A stretch of 64,000 bases of DNA from contig NZ_CP162553.1 of assembly GCF_040939785.1 (NCBI RefSeq), forward strand, positions 5,227,001 through 5,291,000. Direction: 5' to 3'. Within the stretch, counting starts at the first letter, position 1, and the number at the start of each line of letters is the position of its first letter. Positions 35,841 to 43,753 of the stretch are shown piece by piece. The notes under the pieces are model-generated. The model ran no database searches. It was not told the origin of the DNA and was given only the letters and a program-made list of their open reading frames with translations. This stretch comes from Bradyrhizobium lupini. Its GTDB lineage: Bacteria; Pseudomonadota; Alphaproteobacteria; Rhizobiales; Xanthobacteraceae. The translations under genes were made by a program, and so were the position numbers.

Positions 35841-36577
35841 CGAACCCGCCTCCCGATGCGCTGCTCGCGATCACCGACGTCAATACCTTCTATGGTCAGG
35901 CCCAGGTGCATTTCGACCTGTCGATATCAGTTCTGCGCGGCCACATCGTCTGCCTGCTCGGCGGCAATGCCAGCGGCAAATCGACCACGATGAAGATCAT
36001 TCTAGGCCTCGTGAAGCCGCGCTCGGGCGACGTGACGTTCGACGGCACTTCGCTACTGGGACTTACCACGCCGCAGATCGTCCGCCGCGGCATCGGCTCG
36101 GTGCCGGAGGCACGGCGGCTGTTCGCCGACATGAGCGTCCGCGAGAACATTTTGATGGGCGCCTTCGTGCGCGACGACCGCGAGGCGATCGCGCAGGATC
36201 TCGACAAGATGCTCACGCTGTTCCCGAAGCTCGGCCAACGGCTGTCGCAGCGCGCCGGCTCGCTCTCGGGCGGCGAGCAGCAGATGGTCGCGATGGCGCG
36301 GGCGCTGATGAGCCGTCCCCGGATGATCGTGATGGACGAGCCGACCATGGGCCTGTCGCCGCTTTACGTCGACCGCGTGCTGGAGCTGATCCGCACCATC
36401 AACCAGGAGGGCGTCTCGGTCTTCATGGTCGAGCAGAACGCCAGCCTCGCGCTCGAGATCGCGCACGAGGCCTATGTGCTCCAGACCGGCAAGATCGTTC
36501 TCTCCGGCTCCGCCCGCGCGCTGAAGGACGATCCCCGCATCCGCGATGCCTATCTCGGCGGCTCCGAGGCGGCGTAG
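35837..36577 (+). CDS. ABC transporter ATP-binding protein (LivF-like)
   Basis: 246 residues. Walker A LGGNASGKSTT (note Ala-Ser in place of the common Gly-Ala), GIGSVPEARRLFADMSVRENI, signature LSGGEQQMVAMARALM, Walker B MIVMDEPTMGLSPLYV and VFMVEQNASLALEIAHEAYVL, all typical of LivF. It is the last gene of the Liv-type operon that begins at 32004, or at 29657 if the oxidoreductase set is included. A palindromic repeat begins 16 bases after its stop. Confidence 0.92.
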   Translation: MTNPPPDALLAITDVNTFYGQAQVHFDLSISVLRGHIVCLLGGNASGKSTTMKIILGLVKPRSGDVTFDGTSLLGLTTPQIVRRGIGSVPEARRLFADMSVRENILMGAFVRDDREAIAQDLDKMLTLFPKLGQRLSQRAGSLSGGEQQMVAMARALMSRPRMIVMDEPTMGLSPLYVDRVLELIRTINQEGVSVFMVEQNASLALEIAHEAYVLQTGKIVLSGSARALKDDPRIRDAYLGGSEAA

Positions 36578-36592
36578 CGCCATCTCGGCCTG

Positions 36593-36711
36593 CATGGTTC
36601 GAGACGCCCGCCCTCGGCGGGCGCCTCACCATGAGGGTCTGGCAACCTCGCGGCGAAGCAAGACCTCATCCTAAAGGAGCCCGCGCAGCGGGCGTCCCGA
36701 AGGACGCCGCA
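36593..36711. repeat. Palindromic intergenic repeat (catggttcgagacg family)
   Basis: Two adjoining hairpins. The first has outer CATGGT/ACCATG and inner CGCCCGCC-ctc-GGCGGGCG. The second has CCCGC-gca-GCGGG and flanks CCTCATCC and GAAGGACG. It follows the livF-like stop and may act as the operon's 3' structure. The remaining 36712-36795 shows no gene. Confidence 0.7.
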
Positions 36712-36795
36712 AGCACTGCTGCAGAACCGTGCCGCCCCTCCGGGATTGCACTGGTCAGTATGACCACCTTATGAAAAGATCATACCGCTCGTGCG

Positions 36796-37893
36796 ATGGA
36801 TCGTGCAGCGGACGGAATGATTGGCGTGACGAAATTATCTTTGCGGGCGGTCGATCCCGGAATGATGCTGCTGTTCGGCGGGTTGATCGCGGCCAACATC
36901 GCGGCGTGGGCTTGGGCGTTCGCGGCGTTCGGTGACCGGCCGACGGTGATGGCGACCGCGCTGCTTGCCTGGGTGTTCGGCCTGCGCCACGCCGTCGATG
37001 CCGACCACATCGCGGCCATCGACAACGTCGTGCGCAAGCTGATGCAGGCCGGCGATGCGCCGCGCAGCGTTGGTCTCTATTTCGCGCTTGGTCATTCCAC
37101 CGTGGTTGTGGTCGCGACCATGCTGCTCGCGCTGGGCTTGGTGAGCCTTGGCGGCGACAGCCTGCTCAAGGACGTCGGCGGCTTCATCGGCACGTCGGTG
37201 TCGGCGCTGTTCCTGCTGGTGATCGCGGCCATCAACCTGGTCATCTTCGCCGGCCTGTGGCGGACGTTCCGGATCGCGCGCGCGCAAGGCATTCACGACG
37301 CCGCGCAGCTTGATGCGCTGCTCGCCAGCCGCGGATTGCTGGCGCGGCTGCTCGGCCCGATGTTCCGCCTGGTGACCAAGCCGGCGCATATGTACCCGCT
37401 CGGCTTCCTGTTCGGCCTCGGCTTCGACACCGCCACCGAGATCGGCCTGCTCAGCATCTCCGCCAGCGAATACGCGCTTGGTGCATCGCTGGCCGACGTC
37501 ATGGTCTTTCCCGCGCTGTTCGCATCAGGCATGGCGCTGGTCGATACCGCCGATTCCGCGCTGATGGTCAGCGCTTATCGTTGGGCCTTCGTCGATCCCT
37601 TACGGAAGCTCTGGTACAACCTCACGATCACCGGTGCCTCGGTCGCGGTGGCGCTGTTCATCGGCGGCATTGAGGCGCTTGGCCTGATCGGGGATCGGCT
37701 CGGCCTGTCTGGCGGTGTGTGGACGCTGGTCGACGGCCTCAACGATTCACTCGCGAACGTCGGCTTCGCCGTGGTCGCGCTATTCGCGATTGCATGGCTG
37801 GTTTCGGTCATGCTCTATCGCAGGCTATTCGCGCTCGAGCGGCGGCGCACGCCCGATGTGCTGGTGGGCGCCGATGCTACCGAGACAGCGTGA
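36796..37893 (+). CDS. hupN: Nickel/cobalt transporter, HoxN/HupN/NixA family
   Basis: 365 residues, about eight membrane helices. Signature motifs are RHAVDADHIAAIDN in helix II, which forms the metal site, LGHSTVVVVATM in helix III, LGFDTATEIGLL, and GMALVDTADS. These define the NiCoT family, high-affinity permeases for Ni2+ or Co2+. The start may be at 36817 (MIGVTK). It stands alone; no hydrogenase or urease genes are in the window. In Bradyrhizobium the homologue HupN supplies nickel for uptake hydrogenase, hence the tentative symbol. No metal-responsive RNA element was recognised upstream. Confidence 0.9.
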   Translation: MDRAADGMIGVTKLSLRAVDPGMMLLFGGLIAANIAAWAWAFAAFGDRPTVMATALLAWVFGLRHAVDADHIAAIDNVVRKLMQAGDAPRSVGLYFALGHSTVVVVATMLLALGLVSLGGDSLLKDVGGFIGTSVSALFLLVIAAINLVIFAGLWRTFRIARAQGIHDAAQLDALLASRGLLARLLGPMFRLVTKPAHMYPLGFLFGLGFDTATEIGLLSISASEYALGASLADVMVFPALFASGMALVDTADSALMVSAYRWAFVDPLRKLWYNLTITGASVAVALFIGGIEALGLIGDRLGLSGGVWTLVDGLNDSLANVGFAVVALFAIAWLVSVMLYRRLFALERRRTPDVLVGADATETA

Positions 37894-37906
37894 GTCAATC
37901 GTGGGC

Positions 37907-39409
37907 TCAAGCCGAAGCTGCGCTCTCCGCCGGCAGGTCGTCGGCATTGGGATCGCCCGGCGCGGTGGCCCACGCCAATTCCACCAGCGTCACGAACCTG
38001 CGGCCGGCGCCGTCGAGCTGGCAGACGATCAGGCCCTGCTCTTCCATGTAGCCGAGCAGGCGCTGAGCCCGGCGCAGCGAATGCGAGCCGTAGGCGCGGG
38101 CGATCGCGGCGTCGCCGGGGCAGGGCCAGCCTTCTTTCGCCGCGCGCGCGATCATCATGAACACGCCTTGCATGTCGTCGGGCAGGATCGAGGCGCGCAG
38201 CGACACGTCCTGCCAGGCGTCGTCCTCGGCATGCTCGGCGCCGAGCCCGGCGCGTGCGCGTGTCAGCATGCGGCGGAATTCGGTGAGGTCGGGCACCGCC
38301 GAGCCGAGTCCCTCGATGCGGCAGCGAACCACAAACTCCTGGTACAGCACGCCGACCGCGCGGAAACCGGCATCGGGCACGGCCAGCACGGCACGAAGGG
38401 TCCGATCCACGCGCTCGCGCCGTTCGGCGAGCTCTTCGGCACTGACGGGGACCTCGATCATTTCGGGCCCGATCTCCGGTGCCGCAGCCTTCGCGGCGCG
38501 GAGCTGCTCGAGCAGATCGGGCGCGGGCCGGCGCTGCGGCCGGCTGGCATCGGGCGGCGGCGCGGCCAGGATCACGGCGCGCATATTCTCGAGTGAGGTT
38601 TCGGGCATCGGCATCAGCCGCGGCGTGGAATTGCGCGGCTGGGTTTCGGTTGCGCCGATATTCAAACGCAGGGGGCGTCGCGACAGCGCGGGGCCGAGCG
38701 CCATGAATTGTCCGCGTTCGAGATCGCGAAACGATTCGGCCTGCCGCCGCTCCATGCCGAGCAGGTCGGCGGCGCGCGCCATGTCGATGTCGAGGAAAGT
38801 GCGGCCCATCAGGAAGTTGGACGCTTCCGCCGCGACGTTTTTGGCGAGCTTCGCCAGCCGCTGGGTCGCGATGATCCCGGCAAGCCCGCGCTTGCGGCCG
38901 CGGCACATCAGATTGGTCATCGCGCCGAGCGAAAGCTTTCGCGCTTCGTCAGAGACTTCGCCCGCGACCGCAGGCGCAAACAGCTGCGCCTCGTCGACCA
39001 CCACCAGCATCGGGTACCAATGGTCGCGGTCCACGTCGAACAGTCCGCCGAGGAAGGCCGCGGCGCGGCGCATCTGGTTCTCGGCATCGAGCCCTTCGAG
39101 GTTGAGCACGGTGGAGACGCGATGCAGCCGCGCGCGCTCGCCGGCAACCTGAAGGCCGCGTTCGGTGTGATCCTCGGCCTCGATCACGAGATGGCCGAAA
39201 TGCTCCGCCAGGGAGACGAAATCGCCTTCGGGATCGATGATGGCCTGCTGCACCCAGGGCGCGCTCTGCTCCAGCAGCCGCCGCAGCAGATGTGATTTTC
39301 CGGAACCCGAATTGCCTTGCACCAGGAGGCGGGTCGCCAGCAGTTCCTCGAGGTCCATGGCCGCCGCGGCGCCCGCCGTGGTCTGCCCCATCTCGATCGC
39401 AACCGTCAT
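37907..39409 (-). CDS. HerA/DUF87-like ATP-binding protein
   Basis: About 500 residues. Residues 1 to ~250 form a HerA/FtsK-type ATPase: Walker A LVQGNSGSGKSHLLRRLLEQ, IIDPEGDFVSLAEHFG, Walker B MLVVVDEAQLFAP, and MCRGRKRGLAGIIATQRLAKLAKNV. The rest is a helical region with a Pro-rich linker and a winged-helix-like end (AQRLLGYMEEQGLIV). No nurA or other nuclease gene is adjacent, unlike archaeal HerA. The start is taken at 39409 (MTVAIEMG); 39427-39430 are alternatives. It is convergent with hupN. The DNA role is inferred from the ATPase class only. Confidence 0.8.
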   Translation of the reverse strand: MTVAIEMGQTTAGAAAAMDLEELLATRLLVQGNSGSGKSHLLRRLLEQSAPWVQQAIIDPEGDFVSLAEHFGHLVIEAEDHTERGLQVAGERARLHRVSTVLNLEGLDAENQMRRAAAFLGGLFDVDRDHWYPMLVVVDEAQLFAPAVAGEVSDEARKLSLGAMTNLMCRGRKRGLAGIIATQRLAKLAKNVAAEASNFLMGRTFLDIDMARAADLLGMERRQAESFRDLERGQFMALGPALSRRPLRLNIGATETQPRNSTPRLMPMPETSLENMRAVILAAPPPDASRPQRRPAPDLLEQLRAAKAAAPEIGPEMIEVPVSAEELAERRERVDRTLRAVLAVPDAGFRAVGVLYQEFVVRCRIEGLGSAVPDLTEFRRMLTRARAGLGAEHAEDDAWQDVSLRASILPDDMQGVFMMIARAAKEGWPCPGDAAIARAYGSHSLRRAQRLLGYMEEQGLIVCQLDGAGRRFVTLVELAWATAPGDPNADDLPAESAASA

Positions 39410-39671
39410 GCCCGACTCAAGTCCCATCATTCGCGGACAGGGGCTTATCAATCCGGCCACGGCGCGTCGAGCGCCATGGCGAGAATCATGCGTTGTTGCC
39501 CACGGCGGAGTTCAGGCGTGATTCGATTGCCGTAGAAGTGCGGGCCGATAGGGGGCTTGCGGATCGTCATCCTGGGGTATCGCTTGCGCGAGTTCCCCCG
39601 CTGATGTGCGAAACCGCCATTGCGCCGTGCGCTCGGCATGCGCCCCGTCAATGAGGGGTCCGCGAAGCCCG

Positions 39672-40736
39672 TTACAGCGCGCCCGATCCGCCCTGCACGA
39701 TCTTCTCGTTGAGCTTCAGGTCCACGGTCTCGACGGTGCGGTCGATCTCTGCATTGGGCGCGCCGAGCTGATGCGAGATCAGCTTGACCAGCAGGTCGAC
39801 GCGCTCGATGAAGGGTGCGCCGCCGGCCACCGCGCGCGCGGCCGATGACGGCTTCAGCAGGCTCTCGGCAGCCTTGGCGTATTTCGCGAACGGCACCTGG
39901 TCCTGCGGATCGGCGCCGAGGCGCCGGGCGATGGCGTCGACATGCTCGTAGATCGTCTGCGAGCGCGCGAGATCACCGTGCACGGCATCGCGGATCGACT
40001 GCGGCTCGTGCGGCGTGATGCAGCGGTAGTTGCCAGTCAGCAGCATCGACCATTTGGCCAGCGGCACGAACAGGGAATCGAACACCTTCAGCTTCACCGG
40101 CACGTCGTGGCCGTCGAGGGTCACCGCGTCGATGTCGGCTTCGAGCTCGCGCAGCACCTTGTTGTGCTTCTCGTCGGCGAACACGGATGCCTTGAAATTC
40201 GTGGGCAGACCGACGTGCAGCACGTTCGCAGCCTCTTCCGGCGGACGGAATGCCTGCGGGTCGGGCGAGCACAGGGTCACCAGCCCCGGCTCGAAGCGCT
40301 CCCACACCTGCGCATTGGTGTAGGCCTCCTCGAGATCCATGTCTGCGAGCGAGGGGATCCGCTTCAGATAGGGCAGCGGCGGCATGTTCATGATCGAGAG
40401 GCACGGCAGCTTCGCCGCGGCGATCCTGACCATGAGAACGCGCACCGTGTGGTTGGTGTATTGCGGCTCCTGCATTGCAAGGCCGACCATGTCGTAACGG
40501 GACAGGTCCACATTGGCCGGCGTCACGGCGTCGAGCTTGCCGGGCAGGTCGCGCGAGAAGATGGCGCGGTGAACCGCCTCGTCACGCAACTTGATGCGCA
40601 CCTCGGTCCCCTCGCGGTTGATCAGCTCCGCGGTCTTGGCGCGGCAGACCAGGGTCACATTGTGCCCCGCCATCAGCAGCTTCGTGCCCAGCAGGGAGCC
40701 GTAGGAAGCCCCGAGAATCAGGATGTTACGCGCCAT
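39672..40736 (-). CDS. Ketopantoate reductase (PanE/ApbA)-like protein
   Basis: 354 residues from MARNILILGASYGSLLG, a Rossmann NADP-binding start (GASYGSLLG in place of GxGxxG). The middle has a recognisable ApbA N-domain (VTLVCRAKTAELINREG). The C-terminal half (LKVFDSLFVPLAKWSMLLTGNYRCITP) corresponds to the helical domain but is divergent. It is longer than the ~300 residues usual for PanE, so it may act on a different 2-keto acid or opine-like compound. It stands alone between a HerA-like ATPase and a large gap. Confidence 0.75.
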   Translation of the reverse strand: MARNILILGASYGSLLGTKLLMAGHNVTLVCRAKTAELINREGTEVRIKLRDEAVHRAIFSRDLPGKLDAVTPANVDLSRYDMVGLAMQEPQYTNHTVRVLMVRIAAAKLPCLSIMNMPPLPYLKRIPSLADMDLEEAYTNAQVWERFEPGLVTLCSPDPQAFRPPEEAANVLHVGLPTNFKASVFADEKHNKVLRELEADIDAVTLDGHDVPVKLKVFDSLFVPLAKWSMLLTGNYRCITPHEPQSIRDAVHGDLARSQTIYEHVDAIARRLGADPQDQVPFAKYAKAAESLLKPSSAARAVAGGAPFIERVDLLVKLISHQLGAPNAEIDRTVETVDLKLNEKIVQGGSGAL

Positions 40737-41588
40737 GTCTCGTCCCTTTGACAATTGGTGATTTTTGGGCCCCGGCCGTCAGCCGCGGGCGAGTTTGGCG
40801 GGCATGTAAGGCAAAGTGCGTGGGGATGGCAACTGGGATAATGGATACAAGGCGCGGATCAGCGGGCGGCCCGGCGTGTTGCTTGACGCCGAAAGCAAGA
40901 CGACGCCAAACCGGCGGCGGTTGTGCAGGGTCGTTGAGTTGCTCAAATAACTGGCTTACCGAAGTAAGAAATGTTGCACATCTCGATCGCCCAAGCTCTC
41001 CCAGAACGCGATCATACCTCGTCACGTCTCGCGCGCCGGGTGCGGATGAGCGACTTCGAGGATTTTGTCGCGCCGGTTTTCCTGCGACATTGACTAGCGG
41101 AAAGTCCTTTGTCGAAGGCCGTCGGCATCGATCAGGCGGTAACCCGCCGCATTTTTATCGCTGGCGTGATTGGTGGCGCGCCGGATCGGCGTCATGAGGA
41201 ATCATGATGGAAGCCGACACAGGCGATGCCTTCTCCCTCGTTAAATGAGCTCCAATTTTAGTCGTCCACCGCAACAAAAAACTGCAAACGCGGGACAGCA
41301 AAGAATGGCAGAGTGGTGCGGGCCTAAACTGTGTATCAGCAACGGAGCTGAGACGTGACGATTGAGTTGGAGTCGGCGTGCGACTTGTTTTGCGACCGGT
41401 TCGTTCGGACTGTAGTCCGTCCGGTCCAGTGCCCCCGCCCGCGAAGGGAAAACGGAACGATCATCGGGACGGCAGACGCAAGCGCGATCACGCACGCGTG
41501 ACGTCGCATCGAGCAGACATGCAGGGCGTTGCGCTGACGGCGCTGCGCCGAGTCCAAGCAACCGCCGACGCGCCGTTCGGGGACGGAC
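40737..41588. other. Long gene-poor gap
   Basis: 852 bases with lower GC than the neighbours in places. Short frames exist on both strands (for example near 41336-41590) but have no recognisable domain, signal peptide or good start region. A small perfect palindrome CGGACTgtAGTCCG sits near 41407. Nothing else is claimed. Confidence 0.5.
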
Positions 41589-42671
41589 ATGGAAGATGAT
41601 CATTGGCCTCACGGCACGTGCGACGGCGCCGGTCGAAGCCTGGCGTGCTTGCGAAAACGTGCGTCCCATTTTTTTGAAAGCTTGTCCGTCGGGGAACTCG
41701 TGCGCGAGGCGCACAGGCATCGGTGGATTTCGGAGTGGTTGAGGATCTCAGGCGAGTACCGGATATTCGCCGAATCGGCGCGCGTAACCAGTTCAGCTCA
41801 GATCGTGCGGGAAGCGTGGCTGTGCTCGCTGACGGCCCTTGAAGTCGCGAGGAACCTGTCTTGGCCCGGAGATCCCGGGGGTACCGACCTCGTAGACAAG
41901 GTCAGACTCTGCCTGCGGGGCTTCGAGGAGGACGCCGGTTCGGCGATCGAGCGTGTGGAGATCGACTGCTTTGATCAAGGCTCGCTTGCGGGCTACTTTC
42001 TGCCGGCGTTCCCCGATCGGTCTTTCGCACCCGCGGTTATCTGCGTCAGCGACGAGGACATCACCCTCGGCTCGATGATGAGCAGGCTGTTGCCGGCTTC
42101 AGGGCGACGGAACGTGTCACTCCTACTCGTTGATGCCGGCGATTCATCCGGTCGTAGCCCCTTCAAGCCGGCGCATATTCTTCAATGCTGGCTGGATTAC
42201 CTGGAAGCTCGTCCGGACGTCGATTCGCAGCAGATCGCGGTCTACGGCGAGGGGGCGGCCGCCAGTCACGCATCCCGTCTTGCCCTCGTGGATCGCAGAA
42301 TGGCTGCCGCCGTGTGCGACGGCGGCATTGCGACGCCGGTCATGCGCCGGGCATCGCTGCGCTGGATGATCGGCGTCGAGCAGGCGGTCCGTGACGGGCC
42401 CTCGACGGGTTCGTTGCTGCCGTTGTGTCGGATACCTTGCCCGCTTCTGATGGTCGTCGGCAGCCGCTCAATGGTTTGGGAGGAGGATGCTCTCGAACTG
42501 CAAGCCGGCTATCGGCAGGCCGGAGCCGATTGCGCGACCGTCGTGCCGAACTGCATTCCGTACCCTCTGGGCGAGGTCGAGAATTTCATCGCGGTGGACG
42601 ATTTCATTTTCGAATGGCTCGACAGCAAACTTGGAATTGCCCGCCAGCTGGATTCCGTGACCTACCTCTAA
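41589..42671 (+). CDS. Alpha/beta hydrolase-fold protein with missing nucleophile
   Basis: 360 residues with the layout of FrsA/DUF1100-type alpha/beta hydrolases: a helical N-terminal cap (about 1-115), then IERVEIDCFDQGSLAGYFLPA, PAVICVSDEDITLGSMMSRL, and RPDVDSQQIAVYGEGAAASHASRLALVDRRMAAAVCDGG. The last segment is the nucleophile elbow. The GxSxG motif reads GEGAA, so the catalytic Ser is replaced by Gly. A later CPLLMVVGSRSMVWEEDALEL holds a possible acid. It may be a non-catalytic binding protein. It is convergent with a MarR regulator. Confidence 0.7.
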   Translation: MEDDHWPHGTCDGAGRSLACLRKRASHFFESLSVGELVREAHRHRWISEWLRISGEYRIFAESARVTSSAQIVREAWLCSLTALEVARNLSWPGDPGGTDLVDKVRLCLRGFEEDAGSAIERVEIDCFDQGSLAGYFLPAFPDRSFAPAVICVSDEDITLGSMMSRLLPASGRRNVSLLLVDAGDSSGRSPFKPAHILQCWLDYLEARPDVDSQQIAVYGEGAAASHASRLALVDRRMAAAVCDGGIATPVMRRASLRWMIGVEQAVRDGPSTGSLLPLCRIPCPLLMVVGSRSMVWEEDALELQAGYRQAGADCATVVPNCIPYPLGEVENFIAVDDFIFEWLDSKLGIARQLDSVTYL

Positions 42672-42768
42672 GGCGCCAAGAGATTGGGGGAAGGCGAGAA
42701 AAGATTGGGAAGGCGAGGAGAGATTGGGGATGAATCGAGGCGCGCGTTCCGCGCCTGACGTCAGGGAG

Positions 42769-43248
42769 TCAGGAAGCGTCGATGGCCAGCAACCGTGCGG
42801 CCAGCCGGGCATTCTTGGCAATCGTTGCGAGCGCGGCATTCAGATCGGCCAAGGTCTTCTCGTCGAGCTCGTTGAACATGGTCGAGTTCAAGGCGAGCTT
42901 TCTCTTCGACAGTTTTTCGATCTCCGTCGTTGCTTTCGCCGTCAGCGACATCAGGACGTAGCGTGCGTCTTCTGCGGCCGGCCGTCGCGACAGGAAGCCG
43001 CCCTTTTCGAGACTCTTGGTCTGGTTGGTGACGAAGGCGGGGTGGACGCGCAGCTTGTTCGCGATGTCGATTCCCGCGACACCTCGCCCCTGGTCCAGTT
43101 CGGTGATGGCCATCAGGATCAGCCACTGCGGCTCGGTAATGCCCAGCAGTCCGGCCCAGCTGGTGTGGATGTCCTCCAGCTGGGAATGAATTTCGACGAC
43201 GTTCCAGATGAAGTCCGTAATCGCCCTGTCGAGTTTCTTCTCGATCAT
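42769..43248 (-). CDS. MarR family transcriptional regulator
   Basis: 159 residues from MIEKKLDRAI. The winged helix spans about residues 45-115: GITEPQWLILMAI, VAGIDIANKLRVHPAFVTNQTKSLEKGGFLSRRPAAEDARYVLMSLTAKA is the recognition helix and wing region in broken form. A C-terminal helix completes the dimer interface. It lies divergent from a candidate sRNA and the porin gene, so it could regulate the porin promoter at 43586. No palindromic operator was assigned. Confidence 0.88.
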   Translation of the reverse strand: MIEKKLDRAITDFIWNVVEIHSQLEDIHTSWAGLLGITEPQWLILMAITELDQGRGVAGIDIANKLRVHPAFVTNQTKSLEKGGFLSRRPAAEDARYVLMSLTAKATTEIEKLSKRKLALNSTMFNELDEKTLADLNAALATIAKNARLAARLLAIDAS

Positions 43249-43406
43249 GTGGCTCCCTTCCCCGTTTATCCCTTGCCTATCCTTAATGGGATATCTTGGA
43301 AGCGTCTCGAAAATCGCGCGCCGACCAAAGGGGAGATACCGGGCGGAAGAAATCGTAGGCTCACTTATTACTTGCAAAGAACAATTAATTTTATTATCGA
43401 CTATCG

Positions 43407-43492
43407 CGCTCTATTTCGCTGCTCTTGACCCACGCGACGGACAGCGATGCGAGACCTCCAAGAAGCCCTCGGGATGCCCCCCGAGGGCTTTT
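43407..43492 (+). ncRNA. Candidate small RNA upstream of the porin gene
   Basis: About 86 bases ending in a good intrinsic terminator. A plausible promoter precedes it: TTGCAA (43372-43377), 17-base spacer, TATCGA (43395-43400). The 5' part can form a stem TCGCTG (43416-43421) with CAGCGA (43442-43447). Between that stem and the terminator lies a single-stranded ACCTCCA (43454-43460), an anti-Shine-Dalgarno sequence. It is complementary to TGGAGGT of the porin ribosome binding site (43741-43747). The layout of hairpin, CCUCC and terminator resembles alphaproteobacterial trans-acting sRNAs. Expression is unproven. Confidence 0.45.
43463..43492 (+). terminator. Intrinsic terminator upstream of porin
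   Basis: Perfect 10 bp stem AAGCCCTCGG / CCGAGGGCTT with an 8-base loop, followed by a T-rich tract. No protein gene on this strand precedes it, so it most likely ends a small RNA. Confidence 0.8.
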
Positions 43493-43585
43493 CTGGTCTT
43501 TCTATAGTGATCTTCCGGGGTGATGTCGCGCTGTTGCCCTCAAGCCACATCGCGACCCGAAGTGTCGATTCATCAAAGCAATAAA

Positions 43586-43614
43586 TTGAGACCATTGTTT
43601 TTATAAACTATATG
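43586..43614 (+). promoter_or_regulatory. Predicted sigma70-type promoter of the porin gene
   Basis: TTGAGA (43586-43591), 17-base spacer and TATATG (43609-43614) in a locally AT-rich stretch. A start near 43621 would give a leader of about 130 bases ending in the strong TGGAGGT ribosome binding site at 43741-43747. Confidence 0.55.
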
Positions 43615-43753
43615 TGAAGCCGCGACGGAGGGGGCACCTCGCTGTCGTTTCAGTCCGAACCTTCGGTGCGGACCTGAATTGAACGGAAATTGAGAGGGTA
43701 AAGCGGCGTCCACCGAGGACCCGAGCCCCCTGAACCGACCTGGAGGTTTACTG

